Assembly: GCA_946477505.1 (NCBI GenBank)
Contig: CAMKYP010000234.1
Coordinates: 1-6,404, forward strand
DNA length: 6,404 bases
Direction of reading: 5' to 3'
From: an uncultured Dechloromonas sp.
GTDB taxonomy: Bacteria; Pseudomonadota; Gammaproteobacteria; Burkholderiales; Rhodocyclaceae
Positions within the stretch are counted from its first letter, which is position 1; each line of letters begins with the position of its first letter. Position numbers and translations under genes: made by a program. This document shows, in pieces, positions 5,585-6,404 of this stretch. The notes beneath the pieces were generated by a model. That model saw only the letters and a program-made list of their open reading frames with translations, was not told the origin of the DNA and searched no databases.

Positions 5585-6404
5585 ATGTCCGGCCTCAATC
5601 CCCAGCAGCGCGAAGCGATCCACTACCTCGATGGCCCCTTGCTGGTGCTGGCCGGCGCCGGCTCGGGCAAGACACGGGTGATCACGCAGAAAATCGCCTA
5701 TCTGGTCCAGGATTGCGGCTTCCAGCCGCGCAACATTGCCGCCATTACCTTCACCAACAAGGCGGCGAAGGAGATGCAGGAGCGCATTGGCAAGATTTTG
5801 TCGCCGGCGCAGGCCAACGATTTGCAGATTTCCACCTTCCACTCGCTCGGCGTGCGCATCCTGCGCGAGGAGGCCAAGGCGCTGGGTTACAAGCCGCGCT
5901 TTTCCATCTTCGACTCGGCCGACTGCGCAGGCATCCTGAGCGAGGCTGCGGGGACGGTGGACAAGGCGACGGTGCGCATCCTGCAGTCGCTGATTTCCAA
6001 CTGGAAGAACGCGCTGGTCGTTCCGGAAGCAGCCCGCCATCTGGCTAACGACGAGCATCAAAAGCTCGCGGCGCACGCCTATCTGAGCTACGAGGCGACG
6101 CTGAAGGCCTACCAGGCGGTCGATTTCGACGACCTGATCGGCTTGCCGGTCAAGCTGTTCAGCGAGCATTCGGAAATCGCCGACAAGTGGCAGAACCGCC
6201 TGCGCTACCTCCTAGTCGACGAATACCAAGATACCAATGCCTGCCAGTACCAACTGCTGAAGCTGCTGACTGGCGTCCGTGCCCAGTTCACGGCGGTGGG
6301 CGACGATGACCAGGCCATCTACGGCTGGCGCGGTGCCGACATCGACAACCTGCGCAAACTGCCGGCTGAATTCCCCGCACTGAAGGTCATCAAGCTCGAA
6401 CAGA
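5585..6404 (+). CDS. rep: ATP-dependent DNA helicase Rep (partial, N-terminal 273 residues)
   Basis: Rep is a superfamily 1A 3'-to-5' DNA helicase that helps replication forks pass protein roadblocks and restart. The visible part carries a Q motif (LNPQQREAI, 4-12), Walker A AGAGSGKT at 23-30, motif Ia ITFTNKAAKEM at 54-64, motif Ib STFHSLG at 83-89, motif II LLVDEYQDTN at 209-218 with D212 and E213, and motif III GDDDQAIYGWRGA at 239-251. It resembles E. coli Rep more than UvrD, for example in ISNWKN (137-142) and FPALKVIKLEQ (263-273), the last just before motif IV. Full-length Rep is about 670 residues, so some 60 percent lies outside the window. The frame is unbroken to the edge. The ATG at 5585 aligns within one residue of the E. 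coli start and has AGGAA at 5578-5582. Its leader contains the terminator hairpin. Confidence 0.94.
   Translation, partial: MSGLNPQQREAIHYLDGPLLVLAGAGSGKTRVITQKIAYLVQDCGFQPRNIAAITFTNKAAKEMQERIGKILSPAQANDLQISTFHSLGVRILREEAKALGYKPRFSIFDSADCAGILSEAAGTVDKATVRILQSLISNWKNALVVPEAARHLANDEHQKLAAHAYLSYEATLKAYQAVDFDDLIGLPVKLFSEHSEIADKWQNRLRYLLVDEYQDTNACQYQLLKLLTGVRAQFTAVGDDDQAIYGWRGADIDNLRKLPAEFPALKVIKLEQ

Overview
The window looks like chromosomal DNA from a GC-rich betaproteobacterium, most likely of the Rhodocyclales (Dechloromonas/Azonexus-like). This placement is inferred from gene order, codon use and the style of the proteins; no search was run. Gene density is high and most genes are ordinary housekeeping or type IV pilus genes.

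Layout. (1) 1-463, minus strand: the N-terminal half of proC (pyrroline-5-carboxylate reductase), cut by the window edge. (2) 464-818: about 355 bases with no convincing gene, of lower GC by eye and carrying four copies of CGATAG. (3) 819-1316, plus strand: a small exported protein with two canonical EF-hand calcium loops. (4) 1414-2109, minus strand: yggS, the PLP homeostasis protein. (5) 2167-4380, plus strand: pilT and pilU, the tandem retraction ATPases of type IV pili. (6) 4400-5086: a secreted DUF4197-family protein, GTG start, 19 bases after pilU. (7) 5148-5465: a 105-residue helical hypothetical protein. (8) 5549-5575: an intrinsic terminator. (9) 5585-6404: the N-terminal part of the Rep DNA helicase, running off the window.

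How the parts fit. The order proC - yggS, then divergent pilT - pilU, is a widespread proteobacterial arrangement, known for example from Pseudomonas aeruginosa. Here a plus-strand EF-hand gene with a low-GC flank sits between yggS and proC, where the two usually form one transcription unit. yggS and pilT diverge from a 57-base gap whose central GTATAC can supply a -10 element on each strand. pilT, pilU, the DUF4197 gene and the 105-residue gene are co-directional with short gaps and no terminator until 5549, so they probably form one unit. That terminator ends only nine bases before the rep start codon, so a rep mRNA has to include the hairpin or start inside it.

I see no IS element, CRISPR array, tRNA or rRNA, and no clear new multi-gene system. 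The items most worth following are the EF-hand insertion, the terminator-like hairpin in the rep leader, and a hairpin that presents the ribosome binding site of the 105-residue gene.
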